From Spirosoma rhododendri (lineage in GTDB: Bacteria; Bacteroidota; Bacteroidia; Cytophagales; Spirosomataceae), in the NCBI RefSeq assembly GCF_012849055.1, contig NZ_CP051677.1, positions 1,502,501 to 1,566,500 on the forward strand: a stretch of DNA of 64,000 bases, given 5' to 3'. The first letter of the stretch is position 1, and the number at the start of each line of letters is the position of its first letter. This document shows positions 18,138-26,979 of the stretch, piece by piece. The notes below the pieces were generated by a model. It was not told the DNA's origin. It ran no database searches and saw only the letters and a program-made list of their open reading frames with translations. The position numbers and the translations under genes were made by a program.

Positions 18138-19271
18138 ATGAAAAAACAGCTTTTAGCGGCCCTGTGCCTGCTGACAGGTATTGGCGCGCAGGCGCAGTCG
18201 GGACGCGAGATTATGTACGTCGGGACGTATTCCGTGCGCGGCAGCGAGGGGATCTACGTGTTTTCGTTTGATCGGAAGACGGGAACGATGACGCCGGTAC
18301 AGTCGGTGAAAAACGACAAGAACCCGTCGTTTCTGGCTCTCCACCCGTCAGGGCGGTACGTGTACTCTGCCGATGAAGGGGCCGAAAACGGTCCGGCCAA
18401 AACCGGAACGGTCAGCGCCTACAGTGTCGACAAAAGCACGGGTAAGCTGACGTTTCTGAACAAGCAGTCGTCGCTGGGGAATAGCCCTTGTTACGTGAGC
18501 ATCGACAAAACGGGTAAAAATGCCTTCGTCGCCAACTACGGCGGTGGTAGTATGGCCGTACTGCCGATTCAGGCGGATGGCAAGCTAACGGCATCGTCTG
18601 ACAGTGTGCAGGACGCGGGTAGCGGCCCCAACACGCAACGGCAGGAGCGCCCACACGTGCATTCGGCGACGATTTCGCCCGATAATCAGTACGTATATAT
18701 AGCGGACCTCGGGACGGACCGGCTCAGCATCGTGAAACCGGATGTAAAGACGGGGAAAGTCACCCCTGCATCGATGCCTTATGTGACGGTAAAACCGGGT
18801 TCGGGGCCACGTCACTTAGCTATTCATCCGTCGGGGCGGTACGCGTATCTGGTTGAAGAACTGACTTCTTCGGTTGCCGTATTTAGCCGTGATTCGAAAA
18901 CGGGTGCGCTGACGATGATGCAGGAGGGGGTAAAATCGCTGCCCAGCAACTTCACAACGACCAACTACAGTGCCGATATTCACCTCGATCCGTCAGGTCG
19001 GTTTCTGTATATGTCGAACCGGGGTCGTAACGCGTTGGCGATCTTCGCGGTGGGTAACGACGGAAAACTAACGAGCATTGGCGAGCAGGCAACGGAAGGC
19101 AAAATACCCCGCAACTTCCTTATCGATCCGAAAGGCGACTTTGTGTTCGTTGCCAATCAGGACACTGACAACATCACGATCTTCCGGCGCGACGCCAAAA
19201 CGGGTCTGCTGACTTATACGGGTAAGTCGGTATCGGTACCGGCACCGGTCTGCGTGATCATGGGTCAGTAA
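18138..19271 (+). CDS. Secreted 6-phosphogluconolactonase-like beta-propeller
   Basis: The 377-aa protein has a Sec signal peptide (MKKQLLAALCLLTGIGAQAQ), so it is exported. Seven-bladed propeller repeats of the lactonase (YbhE/Pgl) family follow, with recurring 'LAIHPSGRYAYLVEE', 'IHLDPSGRFLYMSNRG' and 'FLIDPKGDFVFVANQD'. Family members hydrolyse 6-phosphogluconolactone in the cytosol, but an exported copy more likely acts on another lactone or only binds a ligand. It follows murQ by 17 nt and precedes a DUF1080 glycoside-type protein, suggesting a periplasmic sugar context. Confidence 0.85.
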   Translation: MKKQLLAALCLLTGIGAQAQSGREIMYVGTYSVRGSEGIYVFSFDRKTGTMTPVQSVKNDKNPSFLALHPSGRYVYSADEGAENGPAKTGTVSAYSVDKSTGKLTFLNKQSSLGNSPCYVSIDKTGKNAFVANYGGGSMAVLPIQADGKLTASSDSVQDAGSGPNTQRQERPHVHSATISPDNQYVYIADLGTDRLSIVKPDVKTGKVTPASMPYVTVKPGSGPRHLAIHPSGRYAYLVEELTSSVAVFSRDSKTGALTMMQEGVKSLPSNFTTTNYSADIHLDPSGRFLYMSNRGRNALAIFAVGNDGKLTSIGEQATEGKIPRNFLIDPKGDFVFVANQDTDNITIFRRDAKTGLLTYTGKSVSVPAPVCVIMGQ

Positions 19272-19324
19272 ATTCCGCCCGTGTTTTTCTTCGTTTATCT
19301 GAAAACCCCAACAAATCAACGCAT

Positions 19325-19924
19325 ATGAAATACGCAGTTGCGCTTTGCACGATACTGGCCATGCTGGCTGTCGCGGCTCCGGCCAAGAAGGCGATCAAGT
19401 TGTTCAACGGAAAAAACCTCGACGGCTGGAAGGTCTACGGCACCGAAAAATGGTACGTCGATAATGGCGAACTGATTTGCGAAAGCGGCCCCGACAAGAA
19501 ATACGGTTACCTGCTGACCGATAAGTTTTACAAAAACTTCGATTTAAGTCTGCAATTCAAGCAGGAAGCCAACGGTAACAGCGGGGTCTTTTTCCGCTCG
19601 ACCGTCGACGGTACGAAAGTGAAAGGCTGGCAAGTTGAAGTGGCCCCACCGAACCACGATACGGGTGGTATATACGAATCATACGGCCGAAACTGGCTGG
19701 TACAGATTCCCGACGAGAAAGAGAACATCCTGAAACCCGGTGAGTGGAATACGCTCCGCATCGTTGCCAACGGCGATCACGTACAGACTTACCTTAACGG
19801 ACAGGAAATGGTCGATTTGAAGGACGAGAAAATCGGCGATGGTGAAGGCGGTATTGCGCTGCAAATCCACGACGGTGGCGGCATCAAAGTCCGCTGGCGC
19901 GACATCGTGATGAAGCCGCTGTAG
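19325..19924 (+). CDS. Secreted DUF1080 protein (3-keto-disaccharide hydrolase-like)
   Basis: 199 aa with an N-terminal signal sequence (residues 1-20, 'LAMLAVAAPAKKA'). The DUF1080 concanavalin-like fold follows: 'LFNGKNLDGWKVYGTEKWYV', 'LLTDKFYKNFDLSLQFK', 'NSGVFFRS' and the closing 'GGIALQIHDGGGIKVRWRDI'. Related proteins cleave 3-keto-glycosides or bind sugars. It has its own 50-nt gap after the propeller gene and a shared terminator after its stop. Substrate unknown. Confidence 0.88.
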   Translation: MKYAVALCTILAMLAVAAPAKKAIKLFNGKNLDGWKVYGTEKWYVDNGELICESGPDKKYGYLLTDKFYKNFDLSLQFKQEANGNSGVFFRSTVDGTKVKGWQVEVAPPNHDTGGIYESYGRNWLVQIPDEKENILKPGEWNTLRIVANGDHVQTYLNGQEMVDLKDEKIGDGEGGIALQIHDGGGIKVRWRDIVMKPL

Positions 19925-19948
19925 TAGCGTCTGAGCCAATTCCGAAAA

Positions 19949-19981
19949 CAAGAAAGACTCCCACTACAGGAGTCTTTCTTG
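19949..19981. terminator. Bidirectional terminator between convergent genes
   Basis: A perfect 13-bp stem, 'caagaaagactcc' (19949-19961) and 'ggagtctttcttg' (19969-19981), has a 7-nt loop, then 'ctttttac' on the plus strand and A-rich sequence upstream. It separates the DUF1080 gene (plus) from the VOC gene (minus), which ends at 19986. Confidence 0.85.
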
Positions 19982-19985
19982 CTTT

Positions 19986-20480
19986 TTACAGTTCACGCAT
20001 CAGGCCCGGCAGATCAAGCGGTTCAGTAACCATGGCAATGTTGCCATCGGCGTCGAGGGGCCACTCGTCGCGCGGGCGATCCCAGTACAGCTCGACACCG
20101 TTCTGATCGGGATCGTTGAGGTAGATGGCTTCCGAAACGCCGTGGTCTGCTGCGCCCGTAATCGGGTACTTCGCGTCGATGAGTCGTTTGAGCGCAACGG
20201 CTAAATCCCGGCGGGTAGGGTAGAGGATAGCCGTGTGGTACAGGCCCGCACTACGAACGGGGGCCGGTGGCGCGCCTTTGCTGTGCCAGGTGTTTAGGCC
20301 GATGTGATGATGGTAGCCGCCTGCCGAAATGAAAGCGGCATCGGTACCGTACATCGCCACCAGTGAAAAGCCGAGCAGATCGCGGTAAAATGCCAGTGCC
20401 CGGTCGAGGTCGGCCACTTTGAGGTGGATGTGCCCGATTCGGGTCTGATTGGGAATGGTGTAAGGGGCAGTGTCACTCAT
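19986..20480 (-). CDS. VOC-family (glyoxalase/extradiol dioxygenase-like) protein
   Basis: A 164-aa protein with two beta-alpha-beta-beta-beta modules. The first is 'IGHIHLKVADLDRALAFYRDLLGF' split by 'GGYHHHIGLNTW', and the second begins 'LYHTAILYPTRRDLAVALKRL' and ends 'NGVELYWDRPRDEWP'. The His and Glu positions expected for a metal site (H near 19, H near 60, E near 136) are present. It resembles CatE/catechol 2,3-dioxygenase-like proteins, but is half the length of true extradiol enzymes. Substrate unknown. Confidence 0.85.
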   Translation of the reverse strand: MSDTAPYTIPNQTRIGHIHLKVADLDRALAFYRDLLGFSLVAMYGTDAAFISAGGYHHHIGLNTWHSKGAPPAPVRSAGLYHTAILYPTRRDLAVALKRLIDAKYPITGAADHGVSEAIYLNDPDQNGVELYWDRPRDEWPLDADGNIAMVTEPLDLPGLMREL

Positions 20481-20509
20481 CTGAAGTAGTGCGTGGCGAA
20501 TTTATAAAG

Positions 20510-20995
20510 CTATCGCAGATCAAGCATACCGAATGCTTCTGACGGGGGCGTAGTCAGGTTCAAAAACTGAAATCTAGGCCCGGCTTTTTGCGCGTGCAGT
20601 AGGCCGTATATTTTCTGGCTTTCTGTATCCGACGATAAATAGTACTGTACGGAGGCCTCCGTGTCTGCCTGAGCAAACAGTTTGGTATCGTTCGGAATGA
20701 TTGTTCGGTTCGTCAGGTCTAGTTTTTTACGGTGCTGGAACACTAGCCTAGCAAATTCGCCGGTACGCTGGGCATGGCCGACGTTGAACGGAATAATCCG
20801 AAGGTTTTTCAGGGGAAGTTCGCTGATGTGGCCACCGACGCAATATTCGGCAATCGAAATGGTAGAGATCAGCATAGTTGTCTCCTCGCGCAGGAAATGC
20901 CGAAAATAGCCGTCCGCGTGGGCGTAGAGCGGGTCTTCGTCGTTTAGAAAGCGCAGGAAAAAACTGGTATCCAGCAGTACAGATTTAAGCATCAT
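20510..20995 (-). CDS. PIN-domain putative ribonuclease (VapC-like)
   Basis: A 161-aa PIN-fold protein. Conserved acidic residues appear in order: D in 'SVLLDTSFFLRFLND', E in 'ISIAEYCVGG' and D in 'IIPNDTKLFAQADTEA'. The final position 'SSDTES' corresponds to the last metal-binding acid. It overlaps the upstream 260-aa gene by 11 nt, so the two are a translationally coupled pair. It is longer than most VapC toxins and its partner is not a classical DNA-binding antitoxin. Confidence 0.8.
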   Translation of the reverse strand: MMLKSVLLDTSFFLRFLNDEDPLYAHADGYFRHFLREETTMLISTISIAEYCVGGHISELPLKNLRIIPFNVGHAQRTGEFARLVFQHRKKLDLTNRTIIPNDTKLFAQADTEASVQYYLSSDTESQKIYGLLHAQKAGPRFQFLNLTTPPSEAFGMLDLR

Positions 20996-21767
20996 AAATT
21001 CCCCTTAATTCGCGCAGCCAGTTGTTCGGCTCGACGGTACCCAGCCAATTTTTCTTAGCCTTCGACCGCAGGCTTTCAAGATACGCTTCGTCGTAGTCGG
21101 GGTGGTAGTCGATCAGCTCGACAAAGCGCAGATCCGAGCGATCCAGCTCACCGGTTTCCGTGTGTTGTCGGCCCGTAACGCGAACCCCAAATGTCTTGTA
21201 TAGAATATTCCCCTCTATTTTTTCAAGGACGGTGATCGGTGTTTTGATGATCACCACCCCGTATTCGTCGGTCTGTAGATGGATGTTGGCCCGGTCTTTT
21301 CCTCCAGCGTTCGTTACCCGGCCATACAGATAAAATTCAGCTTCTGCCCACACTGCTTCGGTGCGATAGAATCGGGTTGTAGCGTCGATGCGTAATTCAC
21401 TGGTGTCGGTTTCGGACGTGCGGATAACGAAAGTATAACCGCGCTGCACGGCCATGTCCTGAAAGGCTTCGAATGCTTTCGCCGTAGCAGATTCCAGAAA
21501 ATCGACCGTTTGTCGTTGGCTAACCTGACCGATCAGGGCACTAAAACCAATGACGTACTGAACCGCCGTTTTGAAGATGTGCCGCACCGACCCACTCTGT
21601 AACTGATAGCTGATGATAGGCCGCTCTTTTTTGTCGGCGGGGAATAACAAGCCCTCGACCTGCTCAAGCACAGACATTACTTCCCGAACGTCATACGTCT
21701 CAGGCGTCAGGTCGAGATTACCCTTCGTGCCTGTTATTCGTATTTCGATGAAGCCTGTCTTTTCCAC
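20985..21767 (-). CDS. Hypothetical 260-aa partner of the PIN protein
   Basis: I do not recognise a family. It has no signal peptide or transmembrane helix. An N-terminal beta-rich region ('GFIEIRITGTKGNLDLTPETYDVREV') is followed by helical segments ('ATAKAFEAFQDMAVQRGY') and then a beta-rich C-terminal half, ending in a basic, Trp-containing tail. Its stop codon lies inside the PIN gene, overlapping by 11 nt. The arrangement recalls toxin-antitoxin or effector/accessory pairs, but the function is not established. Confidence 0.75.
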   Translation of the reverse strand: MEKTGFIEIRITGTKGNLDLTPETYDVREVMSVLEQVEGLLFPADKKERPIISYQLQSGSVRHIFKTAVQYVIGFSALIGQVSQRQTVDFLESATAKAFEAFQDMAVQRGYTFVIRTSETDTSELRIDATTRFYRTEAVWAEAEFYLYGRVTNAGGKDRANIHLQTDEYGVVIIKTPITVLEKIEGNILYKTFGVRVTGRQHTETGELDRSDLRFVELIDYHPDYDEAYLESLRSKAKKNWLGTVEPNNWLRELRGIYDA

Positions 21768-21922
21768 GACGTGAAATTACCAAAAGTACGTCAGAATTAG
21801 TATTGTGTCCGCTACCGCTGAGATAGCCCGGATGCGGTTGTCGGCAGCTCACGACACCTAACTTTCCACTGCCTGCCGGTGTTTACAGGAGTAGTCATTA
21901 CTCAATGTATTCCCACCCGATT

Positions 21923-22837
21923 ATGGACTTTATCGATTATTATAGTGTGCTGGGTATTTCCAAAGATGCTTCTGATGACGACATCAAGAAAGCGTACCGG
22001 AAACTGGCCCGCAAGCACCACCCTGACCTGAATCCGAACGATCAGGAAGCCAATAAAAAATTTCAGCAGATCAACGAAGCCAACGAAGTACTGAGCGACC
22101 CCGAAAAGCGGAAGAAATACGATCAGTACGGAAAAGACTGGCAACACGCCGAGCAGTTTGAGGAAGCCAAACGGCAACAGCAGCAGTCGCGGCAGAGTTA
22201 CGGTCAGTCGTCGGCAGGCGCGGGCGATTACGACTTTTCGGAAGGCTTCGGCGGGGCCGACTTCTCCGATTTCTTCTCGTCGATGTTCGGGCAGGAAGCA
22301 GGCGGGGGGCGTGGTCGGCGGCAGACGCAGTTTAAAGGGCAGGATTATCAGGCCGAACTGCACCTAAGCCTGCGGGATGCCTACACGACCCACAAGCAAA
22401 CCATGAACGTGGATGGTAAAAACATTCGGATCACGGTGCAGGCGGGTGTCGAAAATGGGCAGAAAATTAAGCTGTCGGGGTACGGTTCGCCCGGCATCAA
22501 CGGCGGACCGAATGGCGATCTGTACATCACGTTCGTCATTGAGGACGATACCCGATTCCGGCGGATGGGCAACGATCTGTACGTCGATGAGGAGATCGAT
22601 CTGTACACGGCGGTGCTGGGCGGTGAGCGGGTCGTTGAGACAATGGACGGGAAAGTGAAGCTGACAGTGAAACCCGAAACGCAGAACGGAACGAAAGTCC
22701 GGTTGAAAGGGAAAGGCTTCCCGGTATATAAGCAGGACGGCTCGTTTGGCGACTTGTACATCACGTGGCAAGTGAAGCTACCGACCAACCTGACCGATCA
22801 GCAGAAAGAACTGTTCCAGCAATTAGCCGCCCTTTAA
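21923..22837 (+). CDS. cbpA: DnaJ-type co-chaperone (CbpA-like)
   Basis: The ATG at 21923 ([11 protein letters not shown]) is preferred over 21905. The 304-aa protein has an N-terminal J domain with the HPD motif ('KHHPDLNP', near residue 33) and a Gly/Ser/Gln-rich linker ('[17 protein letters not shown]'). Two C-terminal substrate-binding domains follow ('[19 protein letters not shown]', '[12 protein letters not shown]'). There is no zinc-finger cysteine cluster, which makes it a class II (CbpA) Hsp40. It stimulates DnaK, and the CbpM-like modulator follows after 12 nt. Confidence 0.93.
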   Translation: MDFIDYYSVLGISKDASDDDIKKAYRKLARKHHPDLNPNDQEANKKFQQINEANEVLSDPEKRKKYDQYGKDWQHAEQFEEAKRQQQQSRQSYGQSSAGAGDYDFSEGFGGADFSDFFSSMFGQEAGGGRGRRQTQFKGQDYQAELHLSLRDAYTTHKQTMNVDGKNIRITVQAGVENGQKIKLSGYGSPGINGGPNGDLYITFVIEDDTRFRRMGNDLYVDEEIDLYTAVLGGERVVETMDGKVKLTVKPETQNGTKVRLKGKGFPVYKQDGSFGDLYITWQVKLPTNLTDQQKELFQQLAAL

Positions 22838-22849
22838 CCGACCTGACCC

Positions 22850-23143
22850 ATGCAACCAACCACCTTAATTTCGATCCGCGAGTTCTGCGTATATCATCAC
22901 GTCGAAACGACGTTCGTAGAAACATTAGCTGACAACGGCCTGATTCAAACGACCGTCGTTGAGCAGACGACCTATGTTGAACCGACGCAGCTTACCCAGC
23001 TTGAAAAGTTCGTCCGGCTTCACCGCGACCTGCACATCCATACCGACGATCTGGACGTCGTGTCCGACCTGCTCGACCGGATGGAATCGCTGCAAGGGCA
23101 ATTGCAGACGCTGCAAAACAGGCTTCGATTCTACGAACGGTAG
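22850..23143 (+). CDS. cbpM: Chaperone modulator CbpM-like protein
   Basis: A 97-aa MerR-like small protein. It opens 'LISIREFCVYHHVETTFVETLADNGLI', then a central helical segment ('LTQLEKFVRLHRDLHI') and a coiled-coil end ('RMESLQGQLQTLQNRLRF'). CbpM binds the J domain of CbpA and inhibits its co-chaperone activity. The position 12 nt after cbpA matches the known cbpA-cbpM operon. A small hairpin overlaps the stop codon region (about 23127-23148). Confidence 0.88.
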   Translation: MQPTTLISIREFCVYHHVETTFVETLADNGLIQTTVVEQTTYVEPTQLTQLEKFVRLHRDLHIHTDDLDVVSDLLDRMESLQGQLQTLQNRLRFYER

Positions 23144-23158
23144 AATCGTTTAGGTCTG

Positions 23159-23983
23159 CTACTTTCCGAAGCCGGTTTGGAAAAATAGCAGGTGCTTCTC
23201 GATGTTATCGCCCCAATACGTCCACGTATGGGCGCCGGGCCGTTCGGCGTAGTCGTGGTCGATTTTCTGCTGCATGAGCTTTTGGTGCAATGCCCGGTTG
23301 ACGTCAATAAAGAAGTCATTGACACCGCACTCGATCATCAATCGCAGATCGCCGTTGCGCAGACTGTCGGCGACGTTGATGACCGTGTTGCGCTCCCAGT
23401 TGGCAGCATTGGTAGCCTCTTCGCCAAGCGCTTCTTTGATATTCCAGTTGTTAGGAAACGGACGAATATCGACACCCCCACTCAGACTCCCGGCCTGCCC
23501 GAACGTGTCCCGGTGACGAATCGCCAGGTACAGTGCCCCATGCCCGCCCATCGATAAGCCGGTGATTGCCCGATGCCGCCGGTCGGGCAGGGTCCGATAG
23601 TTCGCGTCGACATAAGCGGGCAGTTCGGCGCCGACGAAGGTTTCGTAACGCAGGGCCGGATTCAACGGACTGTCAAAATACCAGCTGTTGGCCCCGTCCG
23701 GGCAAACAATGATTTGCTGGTACCGGTCGGCGAGGGCGGTCAGGGCGGGCGCTTTTTTGACCCAGTCGCTGTGGTTGCCGCTGTACCCGTGGAGCAGGTA
23801 AACGACCGGATAACGGCTGCTCGTCGCGCTGCCGTATTGATCGGGGGTAATAACGACGCACTTCAGCGACTTGTGCATAGCCGGGCTGTTGATAGACACT
23901 GTGTCGACCCGCGCGGCCAGTACACGCTGATGGTTGCCGATGAGCAGGACACCGACCAGGAGGAAACGAAATAGCAAATTCAT
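23159..23983 (-). CDS. Secreted alpha/beta-hydrolase (esterase D-like)
   Basis: 274 aa with an N-terminal signal peptide (residues 1-23, ending 'RVLA'). The alpha/beta hydrolase fold is clear: an oxyanion-type 'VVYLLHGYSGNHSDW', the nucleophile elbow 'GLSMGGHGALY' with S144, and a C-terminal His in 'ERPGAHTWTYWGD'. The family (esterase D, feruloyl or mycolyl transferase-like) includes carbohydrate esterases and S-formylglutathione hydrolases. The exported location favours a polysaccharide or xenobiotic esterase. Single gene, convergent with cbpM. Confidence 0.9.
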   Translation of the reverse strand: MNLLFRFLLVGVLLIGNHQRVLAARVDTVSINSPAMHKSLKCVVITPDQYGSATSSRYPVVYLLHGYSGNHSDWVKKAPALTALADRYQQIIVCPDGANSWYFDSPLNPALRYETFVGAELPAYVDANYRTLPDRRHRAITGLSMGGHGALYLAIRHRDTFGQAGSLSGGVDIRPFPNNWNIKEALGEEATNAANWERNTVINVADSLRNGDLRLMIECGVNDFFIDVNRALHQKLMQQKIDHDYAERPGAHTWTYWGDNIEKHLLFFQTGFGK

Positions 23984-24035
23984 GATGGGGGTCAGAAGCG
24001 CGTGTAACTATGATTCTACCGGCCAGGCGGCAAAC

Positions 24036-24136
24036 TGTCCCAGACAGCTTCCAGCTGTCGAGCCGTAGGCTAAATTAAATGCAGTTGCCAAATTAGCCGC
24101 TGGTGCGGCTCCGACAGCTGGAAGCTGTCGGGGACA
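24036..24136. repeat. Palindromic element, family A (GACAGCTTCCAGCTGTC)
   Basis: The left arm is 'tgtcccagacagcttccagc' continuing to 'gtaggctaaatt' (24036-24075). The right arm (24091-24136) is its near-inverse, ending 'gacagctggaagctgtcggg'. Each arm itself contains the smaller palindrome GACAGCTTCCAGCTGTC. The pair sits between the divergent esterase and endonuclease V promoters. A matching single arm occurs at 63194-63236. Confidence 0.8.
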
Positions 24137-24142
24137 AGTTTA

Positions 24143-24823
24143 TCAGGCTTCGCCCCGGCGTAGGGCGTTGACTAGATTGTGCGCCCGGCGGGTGGGTTCG
24201 GGAATACGGTAGCCGCCGTCGCAACGGAGGGTGAGGTCGATAGCCGTGTCGAGGTCGATCAGGTGGCCGGGCGATACGTAGACGGGGTTGACCTTGTTTT
24301 TGGTACGGAGCGCTGCACCGATAATATCGCCATAGTGGCGCATGGGCGACCAAGACCCGCGTTCGGGAGCGGGTTCATCAAACTTGCCGACCAGCACCGA
24401 TTTGCCACAGCCGAACGTCGGTACGTTCAGGAACAAACCGCCGTGCGACGCAATCCCAATCCGGCGGGGGTGAGCCGTGCCGTGACCGTCGAACATCACC
24501 ACGTCCGGCACGGTCTGGAGTTTTTGCCACGCTTCGAGCAGCGCGGGAATTTCCCGAAACGACAACAGGCCCGGTATGTACGGAAACGAAGCCGTGCTGA
24601 CTACACCCGACTGATCGATTGTTTCCAGCGTGTCAAGCCGTAGCACAACGATACCCGCGTAGACCGTCTCCTCGAACTTGTTGAACGAGATGTCGCAGCC
24701 CGCAATGGTTTCGGGTGGTTTACCGAGCGGCTCAATCCGAATCTGATGGCGTAGCTGCTGTTGCAGGGCTACGGCGTCGGTGGGCGACAGGTTCCAGTCG
24801 TGGAGTGGGGTGTAGTCAGCCAT
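24143..24823 (-). CDS. nfi: Endonuclease V
   Basis: Cleaves DNA (or inosine-containing RNA) near deaminated adenine. The 226-aa protein has the first catalytic Asp in 'IAGCDISFN', the wedge region 'ASFPYIPGLLSFREIPALLEAW' and the second metal block 'VVMFDGHGTAHPRRIGIASH'. The final 'PVYVSPGHLIDLDTAIDLTL' matches the family. It is the normal length. Its start is 3 nt from the end of the upstream lipoprotein gene, so the two may be co-transcribed. Confidence 0.94.
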   Translation of the reverse strand: MADYTPLHDWNLSPTDAVALQQQLRHQIRIEPLGKPPETIAGCDISFNKFEETVYAGIVVLRLDTLETIDQSGVVSTASFPYIPGLLSFREIPALLEAWQKLQTVPDVVMFDGHGTAHPRRIGIASHGGLFLNVPTFGCGKSVLVGKFDEPAPERGSWSPMRHYGDIIGAALRTKNKVNPVYVSPGHLIDLDTAIDLTLRCDGGYRIPEPTRRAHNLVNALRRGEA

Positions 24824-24826
24824 CGG

Positions 24827-25450
24827 CTAGTCAACGATCTTGACCCTGATTTTGTGGGGAGCCGGGTAGTCGCCACCGAAGTACAGGCCCGTTTTATAGG
24901 CAAACGTTTTGTCGTGCGTAAACGGAACGGGCGTACCGCCCAGCACCTGATACACTTTGCGTTGATAATCGATTTTTATAGTCAGCAGGGTGGGCTGATT
25001 GATTGCCGTTTCAGCGACTTTGAACATCGTCCGCTGCCCGCCTACGTACACGTACGACGCTAGTTCAATGCGCTGCCGCTGCGGACTCCACCGCCAGCCA
25101 ACCCGCGCCCCGTCGACCTGATGGGGTGCTTCGCCGAGGTCCTGATCTTTCGAGCCGACAAAGCCAAAACCGATCACCTTGTTCCAGTCCTGATTATCGA
25201 CCGAGTTAAGGTCGTAGATGCAGCTACTGTCGAAGGTAACGGTCGCCGACACTTCGCTGGGACTGACCAGCACGCCCGTCTTGCGCTTGGGGAATGGCTC
25301 GTGATCGCCCGCTTCAATCGTTACCCAATTGGGATCGGCCAGCAAAAAGTCAGGAACGCAGCTGTTCAGGAGCAGGCTTATACCCAGTAGCATTGTCGTT
25401 GCCAGCCAGTAGCGGGTAGATGAAGAAATGCCGGTTTGCCGAAGAATCAT
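24827..25450 (-). CDS. Putative lipoprotein with a concanavalin-like beta-sheet fold
   Basis: 207 aa with an N-terminal hydrophobic stretch and a lipobox-like 'LLLNSC' near residue 30, so probably membrane-anchored by lipid. The rest is beta-rich ('ATVTFDSSCIYDLNSVDNQD', 'RIELASYVYVGGQRTMFKV', 'LTIKIDYQRKVYQVLGG'), consistent with a jelly-roll. I cannot name the family. It is immediately upstream of nfi on the same strand. Confidence 0.75.
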   Translation of the reverse strand: MILRQTGISSSTRYWLATTMLLGISLLLNSCVPDFLLADPNWVTIEAGDHEPFPKRKTGVLVSPSEVSATVTFDSSCIYDLNSVDNQDWNKVIGFGFVGSKDQDLGEAPHQVDGARVGWRWSPQRQRIELASYVYVGGQRTMFKVAETAINQPTLLTIKIDYQRKVYQVLGGTPVPFTHDKTFAYKTGLYFGGDYPAPHKIRVKIVD

Positions 25451-25705
25451 CGAAGAAGCATAGTTGGTCAGACAAATAACGCCATAAATCAGCTAAACCA
25501 TATTCTACCTGGTCAGCTCACACGGTTGATTGATACCAAACACCGGGTCAAAATTAGCCAGTGGACTCGTGTTTGATTAAATCTGGAATGTGACATGGTT
25601 GGGTTTGTATGATCCGGATAGTCAACCACTTATCAAAAAATAGCCCAACTCTTCGTTACTCTTTCGTACCTTTCTTCTCGAATCGATTCAAAACACACCC
25701 TATAC

Positions 25706-26947
25706 ATGCAATCGGCTATCAATTCTCCTATTGTAGCGGTGCGCGAACCTGTCGCGCGGCCCGCTGTCGAGCAGGCACAGGCCACGATTCCCGTCTACCT
25801 CTACGCCGTTGTTTTCGCATCGTTCTGTATCGTCGTTGGGCTGCTCTGGGACATTATGTGGCATGTGAGTATCGGTCGCGACGGGCTATTGGCACCACCG
25901 CACCTGGTCATCTACGTCGGGGCCGTGATAGGCGGGTTGTTTTCGGCCTACCAGATTCTGAGCATGACGTTCGCCAAAAATCACCCCGGTCGGGCGACGG
26001 CCGTACCGTTCTGGGGCGTTTTCTACGGGCCGCTGGGTGCCATGTTCTGCGTATGGGGTGCGCTGACGATGCTGACCTCAGCCCCCTTCGACGACTGGTG
26101 GCACAACACATACGGCCTCGACGTGCAGATTCTGACGCCCCCGCATACGGTGCTGGCTGTCGGCATCATGACACTCCAGCTGGGCGCGATGGTTAGCCTG
26201 CTGGCTCTGCAAAATCGCTGGTCGATGGCTGGTCTTGCTGTGTCGCCAACGCAGCTGACCCGCTTAAAGTGGCTGTTCGCACTGGCGTCGGGGCTACTGC
26301 TCACAATTGTCTACACGCTGTCGTCGGAATCGCTGGGGCGGCTGTCGTCGCACCGGTCGTCGTACTACAGCACGGCGGCAATCATCTTTCCGTTTTTTCT
26401 GCTGGCCGTTGGGCGGGCGTTGAAACTGCGGTGGCCCGTCACGACGGTTGCTGCCCTGCACATGCTGGTGCTGGTGGTGCCAAGCTGGGTGATACAGAAT
26501 TTCCCCGCAACGCCCCGGTTAGGCCCGGTGCTGAACCCGATCACGACCTACCAGCCGTTTATGTTTCCGCTGTTGCTCGTCATACCCGCGCTGGCCGTCG
26601 ACTGGCTGATGCATCGCTTCGAGGCAACGAACTCATTGGGTCGCTTCGCCGACTGGAAGCGTGCGTTGCTCTACGGCGGGGCGTTTCTGCTGGTGTTTCT
26701 GGCCGTACAATGGCCGTTTGGTGGTTTTCTGGCAACGTCGCCCCATGCACGGAACGGCTTTTTTCTGTCGTATATGTGGCCTTACGATAATGATCCAAAC
26801 TGGCCTTACCGGTACGCGTTCAACCCCAAACGCATACAGTCAATGAGTCTGTTCTGGACGAATATAGCCTGGGCAGTTCTGTATGCGACGCTCTCGGCGC
26901 GAGTTGGTTTGTTGTGGGGAAACTGGATGAAGCGGGTCGTTCGATAA
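25706..26947 (+). CDS. Multi-pass membrane protein with duplicated W-H...PPH motif
   Basis: A 413-aa hydrophobic protein with roughly nine to ten membrane segments. Two copies of the same motif stand out: 'WDIMWHVSIGRDG' followed by 'APPHLVIYVG' (H53, H66) and 'DDWWHNTYGLD' followed by 'TPPHTVLAVG' (H133, H147). Four histidines at matching spacing suggest a metal or heme site at the membrane face. The following gene, 32 nt away, encodes a YtkA-like exported protein, so the two probably work together. No family name is certain. Confidence 0.78.
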   Translation: MQSAINSPIVAVREPVARPAVEQAQATIPVYLYAVVFASFCIVVGLLWDIMWHVSIGRDGLLAPPHLVIYVGAVIGGLFSAYQILSMTFAKNHPGRATAVPFWGVFYGPLGAMFCVWGALTMLTSAPFDDWWHNTYGLDVQILTPPHTVLAVGIMTLQLGAMVSLLALQNRWSMAGLAVSPTQLTRLKWLFALASGLLLTIVYTLSSESLGRLSSHRSSYYSTAAIIFPFFLLAVGRALKLRWPVTTVAALHMLVLVVPSWVIQNFPATPRLGPVLNPITTYQPFMFPLLLVIPALAVDWLMHRFEATNSLGRFADWKRALLYGGAFLLVFLAVQWPFGGFLATSPHARNGFFLSYMWPYDNDPNWPYRYAFNPKRIQSMSLFWTNIAWAVLYATLSARVGLLWGNWMKRVVR

Positions 26948-26979
26948 CGGCCCCCTTGAACAAGCAACGATAATTCAGA

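Noticed and set aside
19986..20480. True catechol 2,3-dioxygenase
   Set aside because: At 164 aa it is too short for a classical extradiol dioxygenase; only the general VOC family call is supported.
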